The position numbers and the translations under genes are program-made. The notes below the pieces were generated by a model, which saw nothing but the letters and a program-made list of their open reading frames with translations, was not told where the DNA came from and made no database searches. Source: Diphasiastrum complanatum (lineage: Eukaryota; Streptophyta; Lycopodiopsida; Lycopodiales; Lycopodiaceae). From it: a stretch of 64,000 bases of DNA. How positions within the stretch are numbered: the first letter of the stretch is position 1; every line of letters begins with the position of its first letter. Location: NCBI GenBank assembly GCA_029204225.1, contig CM055100.1, forward strand, positions 33,718,645 to 33,782,644, written 5' to 3'. Of this stretch, positions 47,946 through 59,104 are shown piece by piece.

Positions 47946-48812
47946 TGTTGCAGTTAATCTTCACTCCTACTCACCTAAAATCATCTCATGAGCACCAATA
48001 TACTATGTTAATATTCTCTCTCTATAATAGCATGTAGCCTTACTCGCACAAGTCGAATAGTGTGTGCAATGTATCGACATTGAAGCAAAAGCAGGATCGT
48101 CTTCATCAATGTCGACTTCACCGACTCAACCGAAGTCTATCGACATCCCGACTTGGACTCCATCATCTTCTCAAGGGCGAACAAGTCGACTCGACTCATT
48201 CGACACCTTTGATGATTGTCGACTATCACTAGTCAAAATGGAGCTCGTGCATCACTTCATGACTGTTGCCCGCACAGTTGTAATCTTCACGACTATTACA
48301 ACTGATGTGTATATATATACAATAAATTAGTAACTCAAATATAGAATGAGTGCAAGAGATCAGAGTCAATCAGAGTGGTAGCATGAATCAGAGTTCCTCC
48401 GTGAACTCCTTTGTATCAGACTATCTGATTCCATAGGATCAGAGATTTTAGAGAGAGAGTGAAAGTAATTCAAAAAGTAGAGATAGTATTCAATATGTAA
48501 CTAGCGTAGTAAGATCACAGCACATAGTGCGCTACTACTGTGAAACTTTCTCGGGCACAAGATCGTGATCTGATCGTTGTATTCACAACAGGTTAACTCG
48601 GATTCTCTATTTTCTTTATGTGTGTATGCATTGTCGAATGCTTTCTAATAATTTCTTTCTCTGGCACCGATACTCACTCCACGACTCATTTGGAATATCC
48701 GACTCGAATGAAGCATGGATGTCATAGACGCCTAACTGTTTCGCTCCTTTCATGGTTGTCTTTACTAAGATATTCCTTTAAGTAATAGTCTGAATGAACA
48801 AATTAAAGGTGG
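47946..48812 (+). repeat. 3' LTR of the second plus-strand Copia
   Basis: It starts TGTTGCAGTTAATC right after the polypurine tract AAGAGGGAG (47937-47945). The U3 contains ten CGAC tetramers between 48073 and 48293, several as GTCGAC palindromes, then TATATATATACAATAAA near 48308-48325. The right end is placed where TGGTATCAAAG (48813-48823) begins, a one-mismatch PBS-like sequence; the end is therefore tentative. Confidence 0.65.
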
Positions 48813-48829
48813 TATCAAAGTTGATAAAT

Positions 48830-50200
48830 AAATTATTCCCAATACATATATTCTGTCATACAAACCCAACAGGCTCGTGGCTCAAGGACATGCTATTTGG
48901 TCTAGTTGGGTCCTACTTTGCTCTTGGTTCAATCAATTGGCATTTTGGCTTGGTTGGTTATGGGAAAGCTCACAAATTGTTGGTTTATTTAGTTTGCTTG
49001 CTTGGAAGACTAGCTTTGTGGAGCTCATGGTGCTCGGACTCGGTTGAGTCTACGTTGTGGATGTGTAAGATGGGTAGTCTTGAGGAGCTAGCGTTGACTT
49101 GCATGTTGGCCAATTTGTGTTGATGGCTAGATTGATTGGACGAGTGGTTGAATGCAAGAAGTTTAGTTGGTTGTCTGAAGCTCCCTTGAGGTGTCGATGC
49201 AACATTGGGTATCAGAGTCAACTAGTTGGTTTGTGACTCAAGATAAGCCGCTCACAAAAATGCCATACAAGCTCATCGTAACTTTCAAAATTACTTGAAC
49301 CACTCATGAAGGTCACTAGAAATACCATGCAGCCTCGTCGTAAATCAAAAGTTTACCAGAAGCATGGCCATTCCATTCCTTGGATACATAGGAAGGTAGT
49401 AAGAGCTTGGATACATAGGAAGATAATTAGAGAGAAGATGGTAAGAGGGAATAGTGGCTCTAGCCAACATGCCACTAGGCTAAAGGCGTCTTTAGCCATG
49501 TGGCCCGTTCACTTGTGGAATCTGACGTGAATAGCAAGAAGATTTGATGAATGTGTTTGCACATTTTCCAAATTTTAGGTTTTAGAGAGAACGAGTCACC
49601 CTGAGAGTGAGTGACGCATGGAAAGACGCTCTAAGCCTGCGGGCAGGGGATTAAGGGGATTGGGTGACCATGTGACCTAGGGCCTAGTACCATATAATGA
49701 TAATATTATATAACGACCTAGGCTAGGACCATGTAATGATCATATTATATTATTGTAACACGGCGATCGATGGGGCGTTGTCGTTGTCGTTGTTGCCTTT
49801 GCAGATGTTGTTGACGATGATGCTTGTTGTCATAACTTTTGGCTATGGCGAGCGCCAAAGGGCAAAACGGACGATGGACGCGGCGTCGCCCCATCTCTTG
49901 GAATTGCAGCGATGAATGTTTCAAGCCTGACACCACCGTTGGATTCCTCCACATTTTTCCATGTACTCGGTGCCGACCGGTCGAACCATTCAGATCTGTT
50001 GCTCGTTTGATTTGGCATCCATGATAGCGTGCAGGATTTTGTACTGCAGATTGTAGTACTCGATGATTGTGATGATGGGAAAGTGGAACAAGCAAGCAAG
50101 CATTGAGCAAGCGGTGGTGGGACATGATCTCCGGAATGGAAGCTTCAAGCCACTCAGCCACAGTTTGTGTGGTCGCATTGTTTGAAAGTCTGAATGAGGA
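48830..50200. other. Stretch with no recognisable gene; short repeats only
   Basis: Short tandem copies of GGATACATAGGAAG occur near 49381-49425. A pair of near-identical 24-bp AT-rich segments (ACCATATAATGATAATATTATATA and a variant) occurs near 49688 and 49730. Small ORFs on both strands (49745-50364) have no motif. Confidence 0.5.
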
Positions 50201-50209
50201 AGGGTATTT

Positions 50210-50760
50210 ACTGTTGTCTTGTATTTATTATCTGAGATCTGAGATGGTCTTAGGAAAAAAGCGTGCACGAGGTGAGTTATTTTTTTATTGGTAAGACTTT
50301 GGATAGGGAAGTGTGATGATTGTTTTGATCTGAAACTAGCTTCTGGTTGGTAGGATATATTCATGTATTTATCATCTGAGATCTCAGAGTCTCAGACAGT
50401 CCTAAGATGAAAGTATGCATGAGGTGAGGTATTTTTGCTTCTGATGGGGAAGCGTAGTCATTGTTAAGATCCGAAACTAGATTCTAGTCGGCAGGATATA
50501 TTCCTGTATTTATTATCTGAGATCTGAGACGGTATCTGGAAGAAAGTATGAATTATATCACACGAGGTGAGGTATTTTCTTATTGGGCAAGACTTTCGGA
50601 TGGGGAAGCGTAATCAATGTTAAGACCTGAAACTAGCTTCTAGTTTGTTGTATGTATATTGCGGTATGTACCATGTGAGATATGAGATGGTGTTAGGAAA
50701 AAAGTATGGGTTATATTTAACGAGGTGAGGTATTTGGATAGGGCAAGATTGAGGAGCTAT
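50210..50760. repeat. Four-copy tandem array, unit about 145 bp, upstream of the cryptochrome gene
   Basis: The start motif GTATTTATTATCTGAGATCT recurs with variation at 50221, 50365, 50506 and 50664 (spacings 144, 141 and 158 bp). Each unit also carries a GCACGAGGTGAGG-like box, TTTTCTTATTGG-like and GAAACTAGCTTCTAGT-like blocks in the same order. The fourth copy is partial. The array ends about 470 bp before the cryptochrome ATG, so it may lie in the promoter or distal 5' region. Confidence 0.85.
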
Positions 50761-51229
50761 GGATAGATATTCCGACGCCAAGGTCTCTTTGCAATCATTT
50801 TCCAACTTTGATGAGGTATTTTTAAATCGATTGTTTGACGCTGCAAAGTATGAACCAGCGTTACATTGATCAGGCCGGCATTGTGTAGAATTCAGAGGTC
50901 TTTTCTCTATGTATGCATCAGATGGTTTCTGTGATTAGCTGATCTGACAGCATACTTCTTTACTTGAATGCTACTTCCTCAAATGTTTATGTAGCAGCGT
51001 AAGACAAAACTTCGCAAAAAGCTGTGTGCCAGCAGTGGCAATGCAAAAACTGCATCCAGAGTTGAAGCAGCATAATAATCTTGAAGCGCACTTACTATAG
51101 GCAGACCAGCTTCACGATTCAAGTTTTTTCTCCTATTCAGTGTTAGTCTAGAAGGAATACAGACCATCTGAGAATGACACCATATCTTATAGAACTCCAA
51201 ATAAAACAGCAAGATTTGCACTATAGATA

Positions 51230-54200
51230 ATGGCACCTTCGCCTGCTGTGGTATGGCTTAGGAGGGATCTGAGGGTGGAGGACAATCCGGCACTTGTGGC
51301 AGCCTCCAGGGCAGGTCCTGTGGTTCCCGTCTACATCTTGTGTCCCCATGAAGAAGGCCAATTTCATCCTGGTCGAGTTTCGCGGTGGTGGTTGAAGCAG
51401 AGCCTAATCCATCTCGACTCATCACTGAAAAGTCTAGGTGCTTCATTGATTTTAAAAAGGGCTGACGATACTTTAGAAACTCTGCTTGAGATCGTTCAAA
51501 GTACTGGGGCGAAAACTGTCTTTTATAGCCATTTGTATGGTAAGTATTGTGCATTCTGCATCACCTATGTGAAACCATGTTACGTACACTCGGAACTGAT
51601 TATATATATTAAGTTCTGCGGAAGAAATACCAGATAGATACTCATTATGCTGCTCCTCTCTGAGCTCTTACCTGGTGATTTTATTTTATCCAGATAAAGG
51701 CCTTCTTAAATTGCTGCTTGTTAAACATGTCAAATACGTTTGCTGTACTTCCCACAGCAGCCATTCTTATGACTGAATTTTTTTTAGCGTTGCTTATGTT
51801 GACTGGTTGATGGTAAATCGGTTGATTCAGTTGTCCAGCTTTGAACAAAGCCTTAGATTCTCCAGTCATCATCTACTGCATTCAAAGAATCACACGCAAA
51901 ATACGTCACGATTCTTCTTTCCGCATTATAAAGTAAGTTGAAGTTAGTTCAGATTGTTTATCTACATGATCATGTTTCACAGATCCTGTATCAATAGTTC
52001 GCGATCATCGAGTCAAACAAGGGCTCTGTGAACACGGAATCTCGGTTCATACATTCAACGGAGATCTGCTGTACGAGCCATGGGAAATAAATGACGAGGA
52101 GGGAAATGTTTTTACTACCTTTGAAGATTATTGGAGCAAGTCTAAGAGCATGCCTTTCGAACCTGAGGCTCCGCTGCTACCTCCAAGACGTTTAGTTCCC
52201 GTTTCATGTGAGTTTTTCTATAAGCCGAAGCTAAACGAAATCCCTGAAGTCACACATTATGCAAGCTCGAATAATTATGTTTTTAACATTCTCGACAGGT
52301 TTGATTTCGACCATTTTTTAGGATGATTTCTCCTCAAGATTAGTTCTACAAATGGTCCTCTATTCTGTATTTGTATTTGAACAAAGTTGGTATGCAACTA
52401 AGTATGGGCAGTCTCCTTTCCTGTACATGGACATATGAGAGAAAATAAAACGAAGTATGGGCAGAGTTTTATGCATCTACTGTTGAGTGTTAACTGTTAA
52501 CCCTTTGGTGATGATGACACATGCAATGTATCGACTGTGCCATACAGGGGGTTGAGTGTTGAGTGAACTTCGTGAATCTAAATAATGTGAATGAAGCTGT
52601 ACAGTTTTTTCAAGAGTGCCAATTATATTTACGTTTTTGTATGCTGTACTTAGAAATCAACTAGACCCAACGTCAGCATATTTTCCATGCAGTTAATCTG
52701 TTGGCTCCTTTCCATAATCCACCTAGTTGTATCTCTCATATTTCAGCATTATGCCATCTTGGGTTTTGAGTTACCATGAGCAGCCTGAAGATATTATGTC
52801 CTTTGATGAGAATTTGTTTTAAAAGAACCATCTACGTGACTTTCCTTCCTGGACTTGCAGTATCATAACAAAAACAAGAATGGCCACTGTCTATTCAAGA
52901 TAAATTCTCTTTGGTTAATATGCTCGCAGAGATATGTTCTGTAAAAAAACTCACAACTTGCTCATATCTTTCTCATTACCTCGATGTATGTCATCCTGAT
53001 GGTCTAGTAAACAAGTGGGATTGCTTACAAACTTGAAGTAGGATTTTTTGTGGCACTCTTATGTGCACTCTGAACTCTGGCACATCCATTTTTCCTGTAC
53101 AATATGTATGGTCGATACTGGGTATTTCCCATTAACTTTTGAGTCATTTTGTATGATGTGCTGCAAATGTTTATATTCCCAAGTTTTGCTCGTGTGTGTA
53201 GTGTATAGACTTGTTAAATAGCATCAAACTTTGTGGCATCCACATTGATATGACTAGTAAATTTGTTGTTTGCATGTTATAGTCCAGATGACCTGGTCAG
53301 TTCTTTCCTTATAAAGTTTTACAGTGCCAGAATTAAACTGATAATTTGTCAGAATAAAACCTATAAATTCCAAATTCCATAACTAGAGTCAGTGAATTTT
53401 CAAGATGTAATAAGCTGCAATTTTTAGATTAGTATGTGAAATTCCTATCAAGACAATAGATGTGTAGAACTGTATAAGGTTGTGGAGTGCAATAGTAGAT
53501 GCAGAGAGTTTCAGACAACTTACCGTTTGTGTTTGTGATATATGAGTATCAAATATGTATTACTGACATTTTGGTTCAAAAACTTTTGGAGGCTGTCAGA
53601 AGTATACGAGCAGACAATCACAGTTCGTACCAACTATCTTGGGTCCTATCTCTGACATTCTTTAATGTGACATGGAGGAAAAAGTATCACAGGTTTTCAA
53701 ATCAAATCCTTTCTGGCTGTTTGTGCCTTGGTTATCTGTGAAAATGTAATACCAATCTTTCATTCCCTGGGACTTGTCTATTGTAGCTATTAAGCTTTTG
53801 AAGTTTCCTTTTTTGATGTGCTGCATGGCTCACAAATATTCTTCATTGTTTCTTGCATAAGGCTCAAAGCTGTTGTCCCTTACCACTTCGCTGTCGTTAG
53901 TCTGGGGTAGTCCTGAACTGGTTTATATAAATCTTGCTTTTCTTTCTGAAAGTTTGAAGATTTTCATCTTGAAAGTATACTATTGACCTTTGATGAGGGA
54001 CAGCTAAAATATGAGAAGTTCTTGAAAGGAGAAAGTGAATTGTCTATACAAAACAATGAGCAAATGTGTTATTTTTTCTTGTCACAGGCGAAATAACAAC
54101 CTTTTCAATTGAAGAGTTAGGACTTGAAGACAATCTGGAGAAGAGCAGCAACGCCCTTCTAGCCCGAGCATGGACTCCTGGGTGGAGTCATGCTGACAAA

Positions 54201-56194
54201 GCTTTAGAAAGGTTTCTATCAGGTCCATTGGCTGAGTATGCTGTAAGTAGGAAGAAGACAGATAGCATGACAACTTCTATGCTATCACCTCATTTGCATT
54301 TTGGAGAGGTAAGTGTCCGAAAAGTATTTCATGGTGTCAGAATGAAGCAAGTCTTGTGGGTCAAAGAAGGTAAAGCTGTTGCTAACCAAAGTGCAAACCT
54401 TTTCCTACGGGCAATCGGTCTACGAGAATATTCCCGATATCTGTGCTTCAATTTCCCATTCACATATGAGCGCTCTCTTTTGGCAAATTTGAAGCATTAC
54501 CCGTGGAGAATCGATGAAGGCTACTTCAAGGCTTGGAGACAAGGTCGCACAGGCTACCCACTGGTAGATGCTGGCATGCGTGAACTTTGGGCAACAGGAT
54601 GGTTACATAATAGGATACGTGTGGTGGTTTCCAGTTTTTGTGTTAAATTTCTTCAGCTTCCATGGCGCTGGGGTATGAAATACTTTTGGGATACACTTTT
54701 AGATGCAGATTTGGAGTGTGACATACTTGGATGGCAATACATTTCAGGCAGTCTGCCTGATGGCTATGAATTGGATCGGATGGAGAATCCCCAGGTATCT
54801 TTCTGACTTGGCATTTGTTTCACATAATAATATTATCATTAGCTACAATGAGGGAAAACACAGCTGGTAGAATCGATGTAGGACACCGCTGGTAGTGGTA
54901 GAATTAATGAAGTGAACAGTTTTCCTTCCTTTTAGTTGTTTCTGTAATATTGTATAATTGTTTCTTGAGGAAATCAGATGGAAGGATATGACCTCGATCC
55001 AGAAGGAGAGTACGTGAGGAAGTGGCTTCCAGAACTATCTAGATTGCCAACAGATTGGGTTCATCATCCTTGGGATGCACCACCAGGTGTACTACAGGCT
55101 GCTGGGGTTGAGCTTGGATGCAATTATCCCAGACCAATTGTTGAATTTGCAGCAGCTCGAGATCGTCTTCAACGAGGTCTTACTGAGATGTGGAGACGCG
55201 AGGCAGCCTTGATAATCGATCCCACAGAAAATGGGTTGGAAGCAGGTTTAGGTTGCAATGTGAATGTCCCATCAGTCGATTCAAACAATGAGAGGAATAG
55301 AGAAATCTCTTCAGGAAATAGGCTAGAAGAAGGTTCAGGTGTCAATGTGAATGTCCCGTCAATAGTTCATAGGGTGATCCAAAATGTCCATGTTGATTCA
55401 AACAATGAGAGGAATAGAGAAATCTCTTCAGCTAGCTCTCAACCAGATCAACTGGTCCCCATAATTTGTCGAAACACTTCCATGCAGCCTATGGCCATTA
55501 ATACAATTTCGATGGCAATTGCTGCTGAGCAAGAACAGGGACGTGAATTTCCCAATCGTTCCCCTCTGTCATCACAACCGCTGGAGCTCTTTTGTTCTGA
55601 TGTGTTAGAAGTATCTAGACAAGATCAAATTCCTGAGCCTTTGCCTTTACAACCACGTTTGGTACAATGCGATAACTTTACAGTAGAATCTGCATCTTCA
55701 AACCGTTCTGGAGAAAATGACAATAGCCATATTGAGACTGTTCCAATCTGGTCTCAACAAGTACTGCAATCTAACCAAGAGGAAACTCAATTGCCCGTTG
55801 TGACTGATATGAATTTCGGATTTTCTTATAGAAGACCGCTTCAGTCTTCACAGACATGCCAAAGTGCCATGTCCATTCACAAGGTAAAGTTTGTTAATGT
55901 AAAACTGTGGTTATTTTATTGAGAGTTTCATTATGATTCATTTCCCCTGACAATTCTAGCTACTTTACATATATCTATGAAAGGCTTCAAAATGTTCTGA
56001 CCACTTGTTTAAGAATGAGTTTCCTTCATTCGTTTCAGAGAGGATTAGGGGTTTATTCTTATTCCAAAATGCACATTCATTTTTTGTTGTTATGCGTACA
56101 TGTGCAGGGTGAAAAGAAGGGCAGTGTATCGGGGAAGCACAAGTATTTCAGAGCAACAAAGCGACAATCAACTGTTAAAGCCACATTCCCGTAG
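51230..56194 (+). CDS. CRY: Plant cryptochrome blue-light receptor
   Basis: Five coding exons are inferred: 51230-51539, 51983-52207, 54088-54794, 54978-55883 and 56108-56194, with GT-AG borders and matching phases (1, 1, 0, 0), for about 744 aa. Exon 1 begins MAPSPAVVWLRRDLRVEDNP, the photolyase-related (PHR) alpha/beta domain. Exon 3 has the FAD pocket: SPHLHFGEVSVRKVF, REYSRY, WRQGRTGYPLVDAGMRELW, DTLLDADLECD and LGWQYISG. The electron-transfer Trp triad is kept (W318, W371, W394), as is the flavin-facing D390. The C-terminal extension (about residues 490-744) contains the plant DQxVP motif (DQLVP, 571-575) and a Lys/Arg-rich end. Plant cryptochromes bind FAD, sense blue light and signal in the nucleus through COP1/SPA and CIB-type partners. 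The gene appears intact. CRY1 versus CRY2 type is not decided. The symbol is generic. Confidence 0.95.
52208..54087 (+). other. Long second intron of the cryptochrome gene
   Basis: 1.88 kb between donor CAT|GTGAGT (52207/52208) and acceptor GTCACAG|GCG (54087/54088). The split codon reads T|GC (Cys179). No transposon, repeat or ORF with recognisable motifs was seen in it. Confidence 0.85.
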
Positions 56195-56815
56195 TCTTTT
56201 TCAGGGTTGCTTTACTGCTTGGGTCCACCAAGAGACTTCTGGATGTATGCATCAAGCTTACTATTTATCTGCATTGGATTTGTGCTTATAAGCTTTCAAG
56301 AACGTCCATGACTTCCACCAAAAGTCAGCTCTGGCGTGGAGATTATAATGTAGCAATCTCGAAAGACCATCCTATCTCCGGTTGTATGGCCTCTGTAAAA
56401 CTTTTAAGACAGACTGACATGAGTTCTTGACAATGTTGAGTAGTGATTATCTTTTCTTGGTTAAAGGCTTTACCTTGAGACTAAGTAGATCCAATGATCT
56501 AGATCTGGTTGTAGTTTTAATACTCGCTGTAACTTTCTTGAGTGTTTCCCTATGCTGAATCGGCATTGTCAACTGCAACTTATGTACAATTTTGTGATAA
56601 AGGTGATCTTCCTTGGGCTATCTCAAGTTCTTGATACATGTGCATGCTGTATATGGCAGCTTGCTGCCTTTTAGCTGGAAAGGCCAAGCACTTTTTGAAA
56701 GCCAAGAATGTGCAGCAAGCTAAACTGGCAGATGTTGCCTCTCAGTGATCTTCTATTGTTACTGTCGTTCAATTTACTTTTATTGCCTTTCTCTAATGGC
56801 AAAAAATGAGAGTGC
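56195..56815 (+). other. 3' UTR and downstream region of the cryptochrome gene
   Basis: Sequence after the TAG at 56192-56194. No further coding motif and no clear canonical AATAAA was noticed. Decayed foreign coding sequence starts by about 56880. Confidence 0.5.
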
Positions 56816-57760
56816 ATGTTTGGCTGTGGTGCAAAACACTTTTGTTTATATTGTATGTTCGAAAGTGGGCAAAACAGAGGTATTTTGAATTGCAACCAAC
56901 AACTTCCACCAAACAGGCACCGTTTGGACAAAGCTTGGAATCCCGTATTACAAATTCCTCTTGAAAGAGTCTATTTTTGCACGACGCATGGTGAAATACG
57001 AATATTGGATAAATTGTTATATTTGCATTGTTGCTATGCATGGAATATGCAGCCAAAAGCACGATTAAATATTAGCATTAGAAATCTAGAGATAGTTTTA
57101 TCAGATATGGGTTTGCATGGTGGCCATGTGAGTCTTACCAAGGATGTTGAACTGAGTGGTAAAATCCAGGACTTGCTAGCAAAAGTGTCTATGGGAGGTG
57201 TAAAAGGTAGACATTTCTTATCAAATCACACAAAAAGAGAAAGTAGTTTTCAGTGTGAATATTGGAAAAAGTATGCGAATGCACAACAAATATTGGCTCA
57301 AATCCTCACATGGCCAATACACGTGCTAAGGTTTGTGATGCTTTGTCATTAACCATGAATATGCGAAATGTAAAGGATGAGGATTGTGATAGGTATTCGA
57401 GAGAAGTACAAACTTTCATTAAATTGATGATTGATGCATGGGGAGAAACACACATCACTCACTATATGGTAATTGAAATGATTTCACTCATAAAACTATA
57501 ATGTCAAAATTATATTTTGTATGCTCATGGACCTTGGTTTATGAAAACATACGGATCATTATCTATTTGGAACACACAAGGGACGAAAAAAAGTCACTAC
57601 AAGGCAAAGGTTGCATATTTCAAAAATTCGCGACATGGCGGAGGAAAAGGACTTAGCAATGCATTGGTTGATATTTTTCAATGGTTCTATCAAAGAATTT
57701 TGAACATACAGAGAATTAAAGACGCTGAAAATGAAGGGTTGAGTTCGATAGTCTGATCCG
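56816..57760 (+). pseudogene. Unrecognised, decayed protein-coding sequence (possible transposon protein)
   Basis: Protein-like sequence runs through three overlapping frames: LDKAWNPVLQIPLERVYFC, LSDMGLHGGHVSLTKDVEL and KIQDLLAKVSMGGVKGRHFL up to about 57240; then ANTRAKVCDALSLTMNMRN and VQTFIKLMIDAWGETHITHYM to 57470; then YAHGPWFMKTYGSLSIWNTQ, KKSHYKAKVAYFKN and ALVDIFQWFYQRIL to 57756. Frameshifts near 57290 and a short non-coding insert at 57470-57515 break it. The internal order and absence of repeats indicate a once real protein of over 300 aa. I do not recognise the family; a transposase or other mobile-element protein is a guess from the context. Confidence 0.5.
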
Positions 57761-58261
57761 CCAACTCAACTAGAAGGGCAGCTTGGATTTCATCCAATGC
57801 AAACATAAGACAGAGAATGGTGAATGTCTAGACTTCGTGTTGGAAAACGATGGGTACCTCGTCCAGTGACTTCCAATGAAATGGAAAACAACAATGCTGA
57901 AACCGACAAACCTTGCTGATATTGAAATGGACCCCAACAATCCGCAAATGGCAAATTGTGTAGTACAGATTTCGAAATGACTTGACTTTTATGAATATCA
58001 TATAATTTAATTATTGTGAGTTAATTTTTATATATAAATTCATGTTGATTTGACATGATTTTTTATTCAAACCCATTTATCGTAAGGTGAATATAAGACC
58101 TTGACTTTTCATTTTCAAGTGCATACTTTCTTTGCTCTCTTGTAACGTCTCTGGCTCTTCCAACTATCTATTAATTTGTATTAGTGTGTATTCAATTTGT
58201 GCATTCATTATGGAGTCATGTAAGATGCAGTTAGCAAATCTATTTTGATCGCATATATAAT

Positions 58262-59104
58262 ATGTTTACAGCACAAATAGATACCCTTGCCACTCTTCGG
58301 GTTAATACCGAAGAGTTCAAGTTTGTTAGTGATTATGTGGCAAAGAATTTACTGCCTTATGCAATCACAATTTCGAGCTCAGTAGTGACATGGATTCCAT
58401 TCAACCTCTTGACATATATATGGAAAGGAGATAGGGCTTTTGTTGCCCAGCTTCAGAGATTTGTAAGCCATTTGGGGATGGACCACTACACAGAGATCGC
58501 ACAAGAGCAGAAAATTAATTTCAATCTAAAAAATGTATGAAAGAAATTTTTATCAGGTGAAATTGTGGTTGTTTTTTTGCTTAATGAATTTCCAGGAAAT
58601 ATTGCTGACAAATCAAAGGAGCCCAGTGTCAAAGTTTTCGAGGTGGAGGACCCTGGAGATGAGGTTGAACTTACCTCGCAACAAGAAGCAGATTTTGCCA
58701 TGCAGATAGCACCAGACGCATCAACATTCTCTTGACCAGTGGATGTGGACGACACCGATGATACCATGTTGCATATACGATGCCTTGCTCCGGTGATCAT
58801 TAACGGAGAAGAGTATCTATTTTTGAATGATTTGCAAAACGTTCTTGGCTTACGTGAGGATGAGATGCTTGCGGCACAGCTACAACAGGGCAGCGACACA
58901 TTCGATCACACCCAATCAGATGATACATTCCAGAAGCTAGTTGGCCAAGACACAGATACTACTGAGGAGGCTCTAGCAAAGGTACTTTGTGAATTGAAGA
59001 CAGTAAAACCTCCACCGGTTGAAAAAACACCATTTGTTAAATTAACATCTACCCCCTCTCAGATCGAATACAAAGGCAAGGAAATTGACCTTGCCACTAC
59101 TCAA
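58262..59104 (+). pseudogene. Unrecognised coding sequence abutting a Copia gag
   Basis: Frame one (ATG 58262) reads IDTLATLRVNTEEFKFVSDY and GDRAFVAQLQRFVSHLGMDH, and stops at 58540. A second open stretch from about 58574 reads DKSKEPSVKVFEVEDPGDEV, passes one TGA (58732-58734) and continues MLHIRCLAPVIINGEEYLFL, DLQNVLGLREDEMLAAQLQQ to about 59100. It is acidic and Gln-rich and has no retroelement motif. From 59105 the same frame becomes Copia gag (EA*DTLKALFE). It could be a captured host exon, part of the decayed gene at 56816-57760, or an unknown element protein. Confidence 0.45.

Noticed and set aside
49745-50364. Overlapping His/Ser-rich ORFs on the minus strand
   Set aside because: No recognisable motif. 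They extend into the tandem array upstream of CRY.
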